This document shows, piece after piece, positions 7,424-17,921 of a DNA stretch of 64,000 nt. The stretch's first letter is position 1. The number at the start of each line of letters is the position of its first letter. This DNA comes from Desulfocurvibacter africanus subsp. africanus DSM 2603 (lineage in GTDB: Bacteria; Desulfobacterota; Desulfovibrionia; Desulfovibrionales; Desulfovibrionaceae), in contig NZ_AULZ01000012.1 of the NCBI RefSeq assembly GCF_000422545.1, positions 62,001-126,000 of the forward strand, read 5' to 3'. The notes below the pieces were generated by a model, which had not been told where the DNA came from, searched no databases, and saw only the letters and a list, made by a program, of their open reading frames with translations. The position numbers and the translations under genes are program-made.

Positions 7424-8344
7424 AAGCTGGCGTGAATATGCACCGGCTGTTCCATATCGAGTAGGGTCTGCAAATTCGGGATGTCCGATTCGCGTTGCGA
7501 GTCGTTTTATTATATACAAATTTAGTTTTCAATTCTTGACTTTACCATTCGAATTTGAATAGAATGTGGCCACAAAGCGACGCACCCCACGCCCGAACAT
7601 TCCGCGCCACGGCCGGCAAGTAGGGAGAGAGGGGCGGCGGCAATAGCCCGGTACCGCAGATAGCGCAAACCCCTCGGCCCAGTAGGGCGACCTGGACAAG
7701 GGTCTGATGATCCCCAGCAAGCCACGAACGGAGAAGTCGAAGCAAAGGGCGGGACCGGGTGGAGAAGCAGAGGTTCTTTGGCAGATCGGAGCTGATCCAG
7801 CCTCCAGGAGCGCCCCCGTTGCGCCGGCGGGTCCGCTACCCCCCCCACATTAGAGCATTTGCTTTTGAAAATGCTCTGCAAGCCATGCGTCGGCATGACT
7901 TGCCGCCCGCGTAGGCGTAGGCGCAATTCACTTGCGCCGTGAACGCCGGAGCGGGCGTCTTAAAAGCAATCTGCTCTATGAGGCCGGGCGAAGGTCCTTT
8001 CCTCGCCCGTGCCCTGGAGGCTGGATCGCCGATTTGCCCACGTGCCCGGAGCGCCCGGAGCGTAAGGAGCGGCAGGACCATACGCGGTTCATCATCGCAA
8101 GGCTCGGCTGGGCAAGGCTCGGCCGGCCGCTCCGTAAATGCCGACCAGCTGCTCGCCTCCACCCCCCGAGGCCAGCCAGGGGGCCGTAATGATGAAAGCT
8201 GGCAGGCCCGCCGCGGCAGAATCGAGTCCGCACATTCATTTCAACCGCCCCCGAGGGGTCGATAGGCTCCTCGGGGCCCCGCCAAAGCGCCGGACTGCGG
8301 CGTTTTCGGCGCAGACAACGCACGCTGCGCACAGGAGGACAGCC
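7424..8344. other. Gene-poor stretch with one miniature element
   Basis: Apart from the repeat at 7851-7978 no gene is supported. Open frames here lack ribosome sites and family character. A weak stem (CCCGAGGGG/CCTCGGGG) lies near 8250-8277. Confidence 0.4.
7851..7978 (-). repeat. Miniature element, type A1
   Basis: TA-flanked 128-bp copy. One T is missing from the terminal hairpin (GCATTTGC), and the GCAAGCCATGC stem has one mismatch. Confidence 0.9.
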
Positions 8345-8449
8345 ATGCGCAAAACAGACCCGGAATTGAACGTCGCGGCAGCCCTGTACGCCCTGGCCTT
8401 CGTGGCAGCCTTTGTTGCCGCGATCGTCCTCGCAACTTGTTGGAGGTAG
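8345..8449 (+). CDS. Small membrane protein (34 residues)
   Basis: ATG 8345 is preceded by AGGAGG seven bases upstream. The product is MRKTDPELNVAA followed by one hydrophobic helix (LYALAFVAAFVAAIVLATCW). It begins a tight three-gene set with 8452 and 8620, typical of small phage early genes. Function unknown. Confidence 0.6.
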   Translation: MRKTDPELNVAAALYALAFVAAFVAAIVLATCWR

Positions 8450-8451
8450 CC

Positions 8452-8616
8452 ATGCTCTACACAGGAAGCGCCCTGGAGCAGCAGGAACTGCAGGCCATGC
8501 CGCTGGCCGACGCCAACCCCAGGCCGAACCGCAGGATCAGGCGAATCCCCTGGGGGGCGATTGCCTGGGCCATGGTTCTGGCTGTCGTGACTTGGCTCAT
8601 GGGCAGGAACTGGTAG
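8452..8616 (+). CDS. Small membrane protein (54 residues)
   Basis: ATG 8452 lies two bases after the preceding stop, with GGAGGTAG as ribosome site. The N-terminal half is polar and basic (PNRRIRRIP) and the C-terminal half is one membrane helix (WGAIAWAMVLAVVTWLMG). It sits inside a three-gene cluster of small proteins. No family recognised. Confidence 0.55.
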   Translation: MLYTGSALEQQELQAMPLADANPRPNRRIRRIPWGAIAWAMVLAVVTWLMGRNW

Positions 8617-8619
8617 GCC

Positions 8620-8904
8620 ATGACCATCATCGTGCAGATACGCGGCCCCTACGGCGGATGGTTCGACGAGATCAACTGCCCCGACATGGCCCGGGCCGAG
8701 CGCGAGGCCGCTGACATCGTGGCCCACGGCGAACGGCCCGAGGACGTGCGCATCATCGCGGGAGAGATCAGGCAGGCCCCGGCCTGCTGCGAATGGGACC
8801 CCGAGCTGGCGGGAGTAGCGGCCTATGGGCAGGCTTCTGGACAGGCCTATGGACGAGAAGAAGCGGGAGACGAGGCCTATACGCGGGCCAAGGAAGCGGC
8901 CTGA
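8620..8904 (+). CDS. Hypothetical phage-type protein (94 residues)
   Basis: ATG 8620 follows the previous stop by three bases, indicating coupling. The first ~55 residues (MTIIVQIRGPYGGWFDEINC) form a compact mixed alpha/beta sequence. The tail has imperfect repeats of AYGQASGQAYGREEAG. No known domain recognised. It ends the small-gene cluster of the prophage-like region. Confidence 0.55.
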   Translation: MTIIVQIRGPYGGWFDEINCPDMARAEREAADIVAHGERPEDVRIIAGEIRQAPACCEWDPELAGVAAYGQASGQAYGREEAGDEAYTRAKEAA

Positions 8905-9183
8905 GGCCAGCTCCGCGCGAACTCGGCCGGCGTGACCCCATTCAGGGCATCAGCAACGCCGACGACTACACCGCTCCTGGCACATCCAAAATCGGCCCGG
9001 ACCGGCTGGCCAAGTGCCGGGTCGCCATCAGATGGTCGTGATCCCGCCGTCCTCGCAGCAGGACGAAGCTCTCCTCAGCCTGGACGCGGCAACTGGTGAA
9101 GGACTAACCTAGAACTGGTTTCATAATCTCCCAAAGTCACAAACTGACTAGGAATCCCTATCTCCTTTTTGTGTCTGACCGGC
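8905..9183. other. Boundary between prophage-like DNA and low-GC island
   Basis: No gene is supported. Base composition falls sharply from about 9100 onward, which marks the left edge of the island holding the radical SAM gene. Confidence 0.4.
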
Positions 9184-9453
9184 TCATGATATAATTTCAA
9201 GCTCTTCGGAAAACCTGATCTGCCGTTTCCTTGACTGAGTTGTTTGTATTCCATATGCATTAAGCACTCTAAGCTTATGAGCACACACAAAAATATTGAA
9301 ACACGTTTTGTCGTTAAAATTCGTAGGATAAAAGGCGTTGGCTGCATTGCTCACGCCAGCGGATGGAGCTTTGAGAATATATACATATAACTTCACAGGC
9401 GATCGGGTCGCTTGCAATCGTCGATCGATACTCACCTTAGGCCCGATGCCCAT
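9184..9453 (-). CDS. Hypothetical protein in low-GC island
   Basis: An 89-residue frame from ATG 9453 with GGAG eight bases upstream. It is divergent from the PLD-like gene at 9514. Composition is normal for a protein and matches the low-GC neighbourhood, but no motif or family is visible. It could be a third part of the adjacent two-gene system or a chance frame. Confidence 0.3.
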   Translation of the reverse strand: MGIGPKVSIDRRLQATRSPVKLYVYILKAPSAGVSNAANAFYPTNFNDKTCFNIFVCAHKLRVLNAYGIQTTQSRKRQIRFSEELEIIS

Positions 9454-9513
9454 TTAACTCCGTATACGCTCGCAAGATTTTCATTATGGATTTCATTAAA
9501 GGATAGTCAATAG

Positions 9514-10362
9514 ATGGCACACTCAAACCGACGCCTAATACATTGGACACTCGTCATCGTAGAAGTGCTTCTCTTTGTTGCTGCAACAGCCTGCGCATAC
9601 TTAAGCCAAAAGAACGAGTGGCCTTGGTTTATTGCCATCTCTATATTTGCGATAGCCCTATTTACCATCACAAAGGTCTTTGCAACCCTTCCCGGTGCTC
9701 GCGATCTCTTAGCCAGGGATGATATGGCATCAAAAATGGCATTATCTGCCGAGAAGTATGGAGTATGCGAGTACTTCAATATGCAGGATTCAGAGGATCA
9801 AGAATTAAGAAACAAAAAGACACAACACGATATTGAAAATGCTAGCATTCTTTGGCTCTGCGCAAACTCTGGCGCATCATTTTTAGATCCCTCGATATAC
9901 CGTCACTGGTCATTTATCGAGAATAAATTGAATAATGGTGTTGAGTTCCGTGTCGTACTTTTGGATCCATATTCTAATGAGAAGCGCTTCAGAAATCAAA
10001 TCAACGTTGCAGGTGAACTATTAGATTCCAAATTGAATCTAGCAAATATCATAAAATTACAAAATAAGTTTTCCTCACTTGAAATAAGATTTGTTCAAAA
10101 CGGAATGAATGCTACAGTCTTTGCAACAAATGAATTTTTGTATTTTGATCCATATCACGTCGGCGTAATCGAAGATCGTATTGAAAATCGTTGCTTCTCG
10201 CTTCGCATTAAGCCGTCGAACCCAGAAAAAGGTGTGGGATTATATCGCCTTTTCAGGTCTCATTTCGAGACACTTTGGCGAGCAAGTATTACATTTGAAG
10301 AGTGGATTGCAAAATCTAAGAACTATCTTCCTCCAAACCTACCTATTCTCAAGTCAAGATAG
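9514..10362 (+). CDS. Two-TM protein with PLD-like cytoplasmic domain, no HKD motif
   Basis: 282 residues. Two membrane helices come first (~10-31 and ~36-56), then a ~200-residue soluble domain. This contains VEFRVVLLDPYSNEKRFRNQ, a T-VFATNEFLYFDPYHVG segment and F-SHFETLW, which resemble the halves of phospholipase-D-like domains found in bacterial signalling and defence proteins. The HxKxxxxD catalytic motif is absent, so it may sense a ligand rather than cut nucleic acid. It lies 37 bases before the viperin-like gene on the same strand and shares its low GC. AAAGGA lies about ten bases before ATG 9514. No precise family is recognised. Confidence 0.7.
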   Translation: MAHSNRRLIHWTLVIVEVLLFVAATACAYLSQKNEWPWFIAISIFAIALFTITKVFATLPGARDLLARDDMASKMALSAEKYGVCEYFNMQDSEDQELRNKKTQHDIENASILWLCANSGASFLDPSIYRHWSFIENKLNNGVEFRVVLLDPYSNEKRFRNQINVAGELLDSKLNLANIIKLQNKFSSLEIRFVQNGMNATVFATNEFLYFDPYHVGVIEDRIENRCFSLRIKPSNPEKGVGLYRLFRSHFETLWRASITFEEWIAKSKNYLPPNLPILKSR

Positions 10363-10399
10363 TGGTTTCAAATGTGTCAATCTATAGCCTTCTGTAGAT

Positions 10400-11257
10400 A
10401 TGCGTCCATCTAGAGCAGTCTTAAACTTTACACATAAGTGTGCAATGTCCTGTGACTGGTGCTATGTACCATTCGGGACTCCCCCTCCAACTCTTGTAAT
10501 GGTTAACCGGATCATCAGTAGAATTGCCGAACTTGGTTTCAATAGCATCACCATTGGAGGTGGAGATCCATTCCAATACCCGTTTATATCTGATGCACTT
10601 AGACACGCAAATTCATCGGGCTTATTCGTTCATGTGGATACAAACGGAAGAAATCTGCGTCAATCGGCGACCAACCTAAGTCTTATTGAAGAAGCAGTAG
10701 ATTTAATTGGTCTCCCGCTGGAAGGTTCCAAATCACAAATCCATGGTCAAATGCGCAACTCTCCAAATCACTTTGATTTAGTCTGTCGGCGCGTTAAATG
10801 GCTTAGCAAATTACGAGATCGATTGAAGATCAATACAGTAGTCTCGGCACTGAATGCTAATAACATGCTTGAACTAGGCGAGCTCATGAAAATTATAGCA
10901 CCAGCACGCTGGAGCCTATATCAATACTGGCCCCTCGGCCCAGCAATCCGCGCCGCAACGAAGCACTCAATTAACGATTCTGAATTCGCCGAATGCACAT
11001 CTATTCTTACTGCAACCACAAAAAATTCTAATTTCACATTAGAAATCAATAATAGAGAATCACGGCGTGAAAGCTATCCTATTATTCATCATGATGGGAA
11101 GATCTTCGTCCATAGGGCCTTTCCTTTTAGTGAGTTTACTTCCCTTGGTAATATTTTTGATTCAAACGCATTGCATTTAATAAATTCTACCTGCTCTGGA
11201 GAAAGACCCCAGACCATCTCTCGTTATTCCACGAGAAAGCAAAACGCAATGATCTAG
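10400..11257 (+). CDS. Viperin-like radical SAM protein
   Basis: 285 residues. The radical SAM cluster motif is KCAMSCDWCY (CX3CX2C, residues ~14-21), followed by a GGGDP motif (~55) for SAM binding. The second half resembles viperin: RLKINTVVSALNANN corresponds to the viperin KINSV-x-FN segment, PARWSLYQYWPLGPA to PVRWKVFQ, and SINDSEFAE plus ESRRESYPIIHHDGKIFV to the C-terminal substrate-binding part. Viperins convert CTP-type nucleotides to 3'-deoxy-3',4'-didehydro forms that stop viral polymerases. The stop codon overlaps the end of an IS5-type element, so a few native C-terminal residues may be lost. ATG 10400 is the only start after an in-frame stop at 10385. Confidence 0.65.
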   Translation: MRPSRAVLNFTHKCAMSCDWCYVPFGTPPPTLVMVNRIISRIAELGFNSITIGGGDPFQYPFISDALRHANSSGLFVHVDTNGRNLRQSATNLSLIEEAVDLIGLPLEGSKSQIHGQMRNSPNHFDLVCRRVKWLSKLRDRLKINTVVSALNANNMLELGELMKIIAPARWSLYQYWPLGPAIRAATKHSINDSEFAECTSILTATTKNSNFTLEINNRESRRESYPIIHHDGKIFVHRAFPFSEFTSLGNIFDSNALHLINSTCSGERPQTISRYSTRKQNAMI

Positions 11258-11269
11258 GGCCCGTTAACG

Positions 11270-12102
11270 CTACCTGAGCGCTTCTACAATCAGTGCCAAG
11301 GTGAGAAAGCCAAGGTATATGACATCGAGCTCTATCTCGTTGCGCTTTTTGTACAGCTCTTTGTCATATTCCCAGGGTTCCAAGCGATTGGGACTTGGAG
11401 GAACCACGGGAACAAAACCCAGATCCCGGCTCAAGGCTCTTGTTTCATTGCCCTCGTATGCTCCATCCATGAGCAAGGGGCATGAGTCAGTCGGCGGGCC
11501 GCCCAGCATTGTCAGTAGCCACCGGCCTTGCGGGGCATCGCCTGCATTGCCGGGGGACAAGCCAAAGATCAACGGCCACCGAGCAGTCGCGGCAACCATA
11601 TGAATCTTGGTTGTCCATCCTCCTCTGGATTTGCCGATTGCCTGCGGTCCTGTTTTTTTAAAGCACCCGTGCCATCTGGATGCACCTTGACGCTTGTGCT
11701 GTCCAGGGATGCCGTAGTGACTTTGATTGAGATCATCTGCTCTTCCTGGAGCCGCGTAAATATTCTATCTAGAACACCGCTTTTGCTCCAACGATTCATG
11801 CGAGTATATATGGAGTGCCAGTTTCCAAAGTGCTTAGGCAATCCGCGCCACTTGCAACCCTGTTCTAGAGCATTTTGCTTTTGAAAATGCTCTGCAAGCC
11901 ATGCGTCGGCATAGCTTGCAGCCGCGCAGGCGCAGGCGCAATTCACTTGCGCCGTCAACGCCGGAGCGGGCGTCTTAAAAGCAATCTGCTCTAGAACATA
12001 CAAGATGGCGTTAATAACTTGCAGGTTGTCTAGAGAGACATTGCCCCGCTGCCGAGGGAAGCTATCCGCGATGCGTAGATACTGCTCTCTGGTTATTTGC
12101 AT
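11270..12102 (-). pseudogene. IS5-family transposase, interrupted and deleted
   Basis: Two overlapping frames (12102-11569 and 11599-11270) form one IS5-type DDE transposase. They join at TTTAAAAAAAC near 11658-11668, a run suited to the -1 frameshift used by this family; slipping back one base gives LKKTGPQAIGKSRGG. Residues 39-80 of the first frame (QIAFKTPAPALT through KQNAL) come from a nested miniature element that kept the frame. Near the C-terminus YKKRNEIE runs straight into LDVIYLGFLT; the family normally has about 18 residues between them including the RLFRRLK part of the DDE motif. The enzyme should therefore be dead. Confidence 0.8.
11866..11993 (-). repeat. Miniature element, type A1, inside IS5 transposase
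   Basis: The 128-bp copy is bounded by TA on both sides (CTAGAGCA...TGCTCTAG). Removing 126 bp restores the expected transposase reading YVLEQGCKWRGLPKHFGNWH, so this is a clean insertion with TA duplication that added 42 codons without a frameshift or stop. Confidence 0.95.
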
Positions 12103-12233
12103 ACCAACAAGCTAGCCAGAGATTAGACAATGACAAATAGAGTTAACAGGCTCCAGGCGGCCTACGCGGCGGGCGGAGGCCGCAGCTCGATTGCCATGTT
12201 GCTGCCTGCCCCCGCTGACCGCCACGCAGGCCG

Positions 12234-15053
<2,820 letters not shown>

Positions 15054-15610
15054 AACGCTCCATGGAGAATTGAACAAACATTAAGCATAATTTTAATAAA
15101 GGCGAAGATGAAAATGAACCCTTCCATGCTGGCCGCTTACTACCACCTATAGCGCTGAGATTGAGCCGTAAGCAGCCTGATCTAAAGCAATTTGCATTTC
15201 AGACGCTCCCTTCGGCGTTGACGGCAGAATTGCATTCCGCCTACGCCTGCGGGGCGGCAAGCCATGCCGACGTATGGCTTGCAGAGCATTTTCAAAAGCA
15301 AAATGCTCTAAAACATTCCTTTCTATAGGCCATTGATCCATCGCAACTGGTGTCCACGGATTTATAACTAATTTGCAAGCCTGCTGATGCGGTGGGTATA
15401 AATAGAGTATACCTCGATCAAGCCCAGTAATATCCTTGTATTATACCAGCTTGAACAGGAGCGGCGTATCCCTTCCTGTTCTGTAATGGCTATCCCTGTA
15501 TTCGCTCTCCAGCGACCTTGTCCTTTAATAATTTGACTGCAACCCTAGCTCCTGCTAGCAAAATAAAATGACTATAGGTTCTATATCACTTCAATATATC
15601 GAGAGATAAT
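15054..15610. other. AT-rich intergenic region with one miniature element
   Basis: The divergent promoters of the sensor kinase and the TerB-like gene must lie here. AT-rich sequence near 15380-15600 has no gene. The only defined feature is the repeat at 15183-15310. Confidence 0.4.
15183..15310 (+). repeat. Miniature element, type B
   Basis: CTA...CTA-bounded 128-bp copy. Type B differs from type A in its third stem (GGCGGAAT/ATTCCGCC class) and in the ATTTCAGACGCTCCC arm. The GGCGGAAT stem has one mismatch here (GGCAGAAT). Confidence 0.9.
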
Positions 15611-16303
15611 ATGGAAACACGAGGGTTACTCGATAAGCTACTCAAATCCGGCCAGGATCTGATGCAAAAACAGGCTGGCGGGAAAGCCACTGCCAGAGCC
15701 GGTCAAGGCAGCCAGTTGGGCAACCTGATCTCCGGCGCTGGAGGAGGTGCATTGGCGGCCAGCACAATAGGTCTGCTGATGGGCAACAAAATGGCGCGCA
15801 AAATGGGGGGCAAGGTCATCACTTATGGCGGCTTGGCTGCCCTCGGCGTCATTGCCTACAAGGCTTTCAACAACTGGCAGCAGCAAAACAAAGCTGCAAC
15901 TCCTCAAGTTCAACCACAAACGGCGGATCGCCTGCCTGCTCCGGAAGCCGAATTGCACAGCAAGGCTGTCCTTCGCGCCCTCATCGGAGCCGCCAAGGCG
16001 GATGGTCATATCGATGATCGTGAGCGTCAATTGATCCATGAGGAAGTAACCGGGCTGACCGGCGACCAGGAAGTTCAAAGCTGGTTCGACAAGGAACTGC
16101 ACAAGCCGCTGGATCCCGCAGAAATCGCAAAGTCCGCCACTACCCCGGAAATCGCCGCCGAGATGTATCTGGCAAGCTTGCTGATGGTGGATGAGCAAAA
16201 TTTCATGGAGCGCTCCTATCTGGATGAGCTTGCACGGCAGATGAAGCTTGAGCCATCCTTCAAGGCCGAGCTGGAAAAGCAGGCCATGGAGGCTGCTGGC
16301 TGA
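15611..16303 (+). CDS. TerB/DUF533-family membrane-associated protein
   Basis: 230 residues, similar in layout to E. coli YebE. Residues ~35-85 are Gly/Ala-rich and contain a membrane-inserting segment (GGGALAASTIGLLMGNKMAR and YGGLAALGVIAYKAF). Residues ~115-228 form the helical TerB-like domain (VLRALIGAAKADGHIDDRER, then EIAAEMYLASLLMVDE). The family binds metal in some members and is linked to envelope stress; its function is not firmly known. The gene stands alone, with GAGAGATAAT before ATG 15611. Confidence 0.85.
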   Translation: METRGLLDKLLKSGQDLMQKQAGGKATARAGQGSQLGNLISGAGGGALAASTIGLLMGNKMARKMGGKVITYGGLAALGVIAYKAFNNWQQQNKAATPQVQPQTADRLPAPEAELHSKAVLRALIGAAKADGHIDDRERQLIHEEVTGLTGDQEVQSWFDKELHKPLDPAEIAKSATTPEIAAEMYLASLLMVDEQNFMERSYLDELARQMKLEPSFKAELEKQAMEAAG

Positions 16304-16472
16304 TCCATTTTCCTGGAAAACAATACCCACTCGGATGCGGTCGCTCTGGCGAGGCTCGCGGCTCTGGTCAGCAAGGAGCCGCAGGCTCGCCGCACCGCGG
16401 AGGCCTTGCCCTCCTGGAATCAACCCGCCAGGGGGATAGCTCCCTGGGACGTTCATTCATTGGCAGTTGTTT

Positions 16473-16585
16473 TAAAGCGTTTTGCGCAAGAGCTGGCAAA
16501 AACTGGGCAGGGCTTTGCCCTCCCAGACCCTCCCACCAGGGAAATGATTCCCCTGGACCCCCCATTTCAAATGCAATCTGCTTTA
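16473..16585 (+). repeat. Miniature element, type C
   Basis: A 113-bp TA-bounded element with the family ends (TAAAGCGTTTTGC and GCAATCTGCTTTA) but a different cargo: stems GGGCAGGGC/GCCCTCC and CCAGGG/CCCCTGG. Near-identical copies lie at 21638 and 54180. Confidence 0.85.
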
Positions 16586-16755
16586 GTGGACAATTCCTTG
16601 GAACATGTCCTTTTGCACTGGAACTTTTGCCACTTTCTTTCTTATCACCTGCTGTTCCGGATGCAAGACTACCTGTGCCGTGATTCAAAACAAACTCGGC
16701 AGCGCCTCTGCCTGTGTACTATCGCGGAAATTTCAGAGAAGATTATAGCTCCATC

Positions 16756-16899
16756 TAGAGCATTTTGCTTTTGAAAATGCTCTGCACGCCATGCGTGGGC
16801 ATGGCGTGCCGCCCCGCAGGCGTAGGCGGAATGCAATTCCGCCGTCAACGCCGAAGGGAGCGTCTGAAATGCAAAATGCTTTAAAAGCAATCTGCTCTA
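16756..16899 (-). repeat. Miniature element, type B with extra terminal arm
   Basis: A 144-bp copy. A complete type B unit (16756-16883) is followed by an additional AAAGCAATCTGCTCTA end that normally belongs to type A. The stem GCACGCCATGC/GCATGGCGTGC carries a compensated A-T to C-G change relative to the usual GCAAGCCATGC/GCATGGCTTGC. Confidence 0.9.
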
Positions 16900-17130
16900 G
16901 ATGATGGAGGACCTTGACAAGATCTGCGGTCACTCATTTCTGTAGCGGTAGCCCCCCAAACCGCCATGACTATTTTAATCCTACCGTTTAAGTTCAGAAT
17001 GATCTCCTTGGCCTGCATGACGATTTAATGCTAATGGCAACTTCTCCGCATGGTTTCTGGCAGCGCCGGCGAAGACTTTCTATGTGGAACTGAGCTGCCC
17101 ACCAGGACATAACCGAGCAGGAGATCGATC

Positions 17131-17499
17131 ATGATCAAGATAGCAGTTCCATCCCGTGGCGGGATGGTCGATGAGCACTTCGGCCACTGCGAGGCCTTCA
17201 CCATCTTCAGCATCGATGACGGAAAGGCCATCACCGATGAGGAAAAGCTCACGCCTCCTCCCGGCTGCGGCTGCAAGTCGAACATCATCCCGGTGCTCGT
17301 GCAGATGGGCGTCACGATTCTCGTGGCCGGGAACATGGGCGAGGGCGCAGTCGTCCGGCTTCAGCAGAGCGGCATACAGGTCGTGCGCGGTGCTTCCGGA
17401 CCTGTACGCAATGCGGTCCAGGCCTACCTCGACGGCAAGCTCCAGGATCGCCAGGAAGTCTGCCTCGAGCATGGCCACCACGGCTGCCACGGCGAATAG
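17131..17499 (+). CDS. NifB/NifX-family molybdenum-iron cluster-binding protein
   Basis: 122 residues. The ~100-residue dinitrogenase-cofactor-type domain is clear: MIKIAVPSRGGMVDEHFGHC at the N-terminus, PGCGCK in the middle, and VLVQMGVTILVAGNMGEGAV after it. Members bind Fe-S or Mo-Fe clusters, and orphan copies are common in sulfate reducers. The C-terminus ends in HGHHGCHG, a possible metal site. GGAGATCGATC precedes the ATG. It is monocistronic and followed by a strong hairpin at 17518, so it is not part of a nif operon here. Confidence 0.85.
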   Translation: MIKIAVPSRGGMVDEHFGHCEAFTIFSIDDGKAITDEEKLTPPPGCGCKSNIIPVLVQMGVTILVAGNMGEGAVVRLQQSGIQVVRGASGPVRNAVQAYLDGKLQDRQEVCLEHGHHGCHGE

Positions 17500-17517
17500 C
17501 GCATTGTACTAGCTAAC

Positions 17518-17544
17518 CGGGAGAGGGCGCTGTCCTCTCCCGGA
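17518..17544 (+). terminator. Hairpin downstream of NifX-like gene
   Basis: CCGGGAGAGG pairs with CCTCTCCCGG around a 7-base loop. No T run follows, so it is at best a weak terminator or an mRNA-end stabiliser. Confidence 0.5.
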
Positions 17545-17751
17545 TCCTCTCCCCCCAGGGCCCCTGTCCGCATAAAACTCCCCTGCCCCAATCCATTTGC
17601 TCCCAGCCTTGAGCTTGATGAGCCTGTCCACAACCCCCTCGGGCTGCGGGCCGACGAGGACGCAACACTGGCAATGCAAGTAGGGAGGAATGCACATTAT
17701 GGTCGGAAGAGGAGACAAAACAAAGGAGATGATGCGAGATAAAAGCTATCC

Positions 17752-17879
17752 TAGAGCATTTTGCTTTTGAAAATGCTCTGCAAGCCATGCGTCGGCATGG
17801 CTTGCCGCCGCGTAGGCGTAGGCGCAATTCACTTGCGCCGTCGACGCCGGAGCGGACGTCTTAAAAGCAATCTGCTCTC
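17752..17879 (-). repeat. Miniature element, type A1
   Basis: A 128-bp copy. The left border is CTAG; the right border is TGCTCTC, with the expected TA mutated to TC. It lies between the NifX-like gene and umuC. Confidence 0.9.
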
Positions 17880-17921
17880 GACAGTGGAGAAGAAATGCTT
17901 TTCGCATGGTTCCCTCAATGC

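Larger units (their letters stand above)
11257..12153. mobile_element. IS5-family (IS1031-like) insertion sequence, defective
   Basis: Ends read GGGCCCGTTAAC (11257-11268) and, inverted, GAGCCTGTTAAC (12142-12153), matching at 10 of 12 positions. The single transposase gene reads leftward. CTA precedes the left end, as expected for a TNA target, but the right flank (CAG) does not match, so one side has been rearranged. The element contains a nested miniature element and an internal deletion, so it is probably immobile. Confidence 0.75.
16304..17130. other. Gene-free stretch with two miniature elements
   Basis: No gene is supported. The part at 16400-16450 resembles a decayed type C element (GCCTTGCCCTCC, then CCAGGGGGATAGCTCCCTGG). 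Intact copies follow at 16473 and 16756. The final ~100 bp should hold the promoter of the NifX-like gene. Confidence 0.5.

Noticed and set aside
7522..7926. Minus-strand frame of 134 residues in the gap before the small phage genes
   Set aside because: It runs into a miniature element, lacks a start signal and has low-complexity Arg/Pro/Leu composition.
8236..8727. Minus-strand frame of 163 residues
   Set aside because: It is antisense to the three coupled small genes, which have strong ribosome sites.
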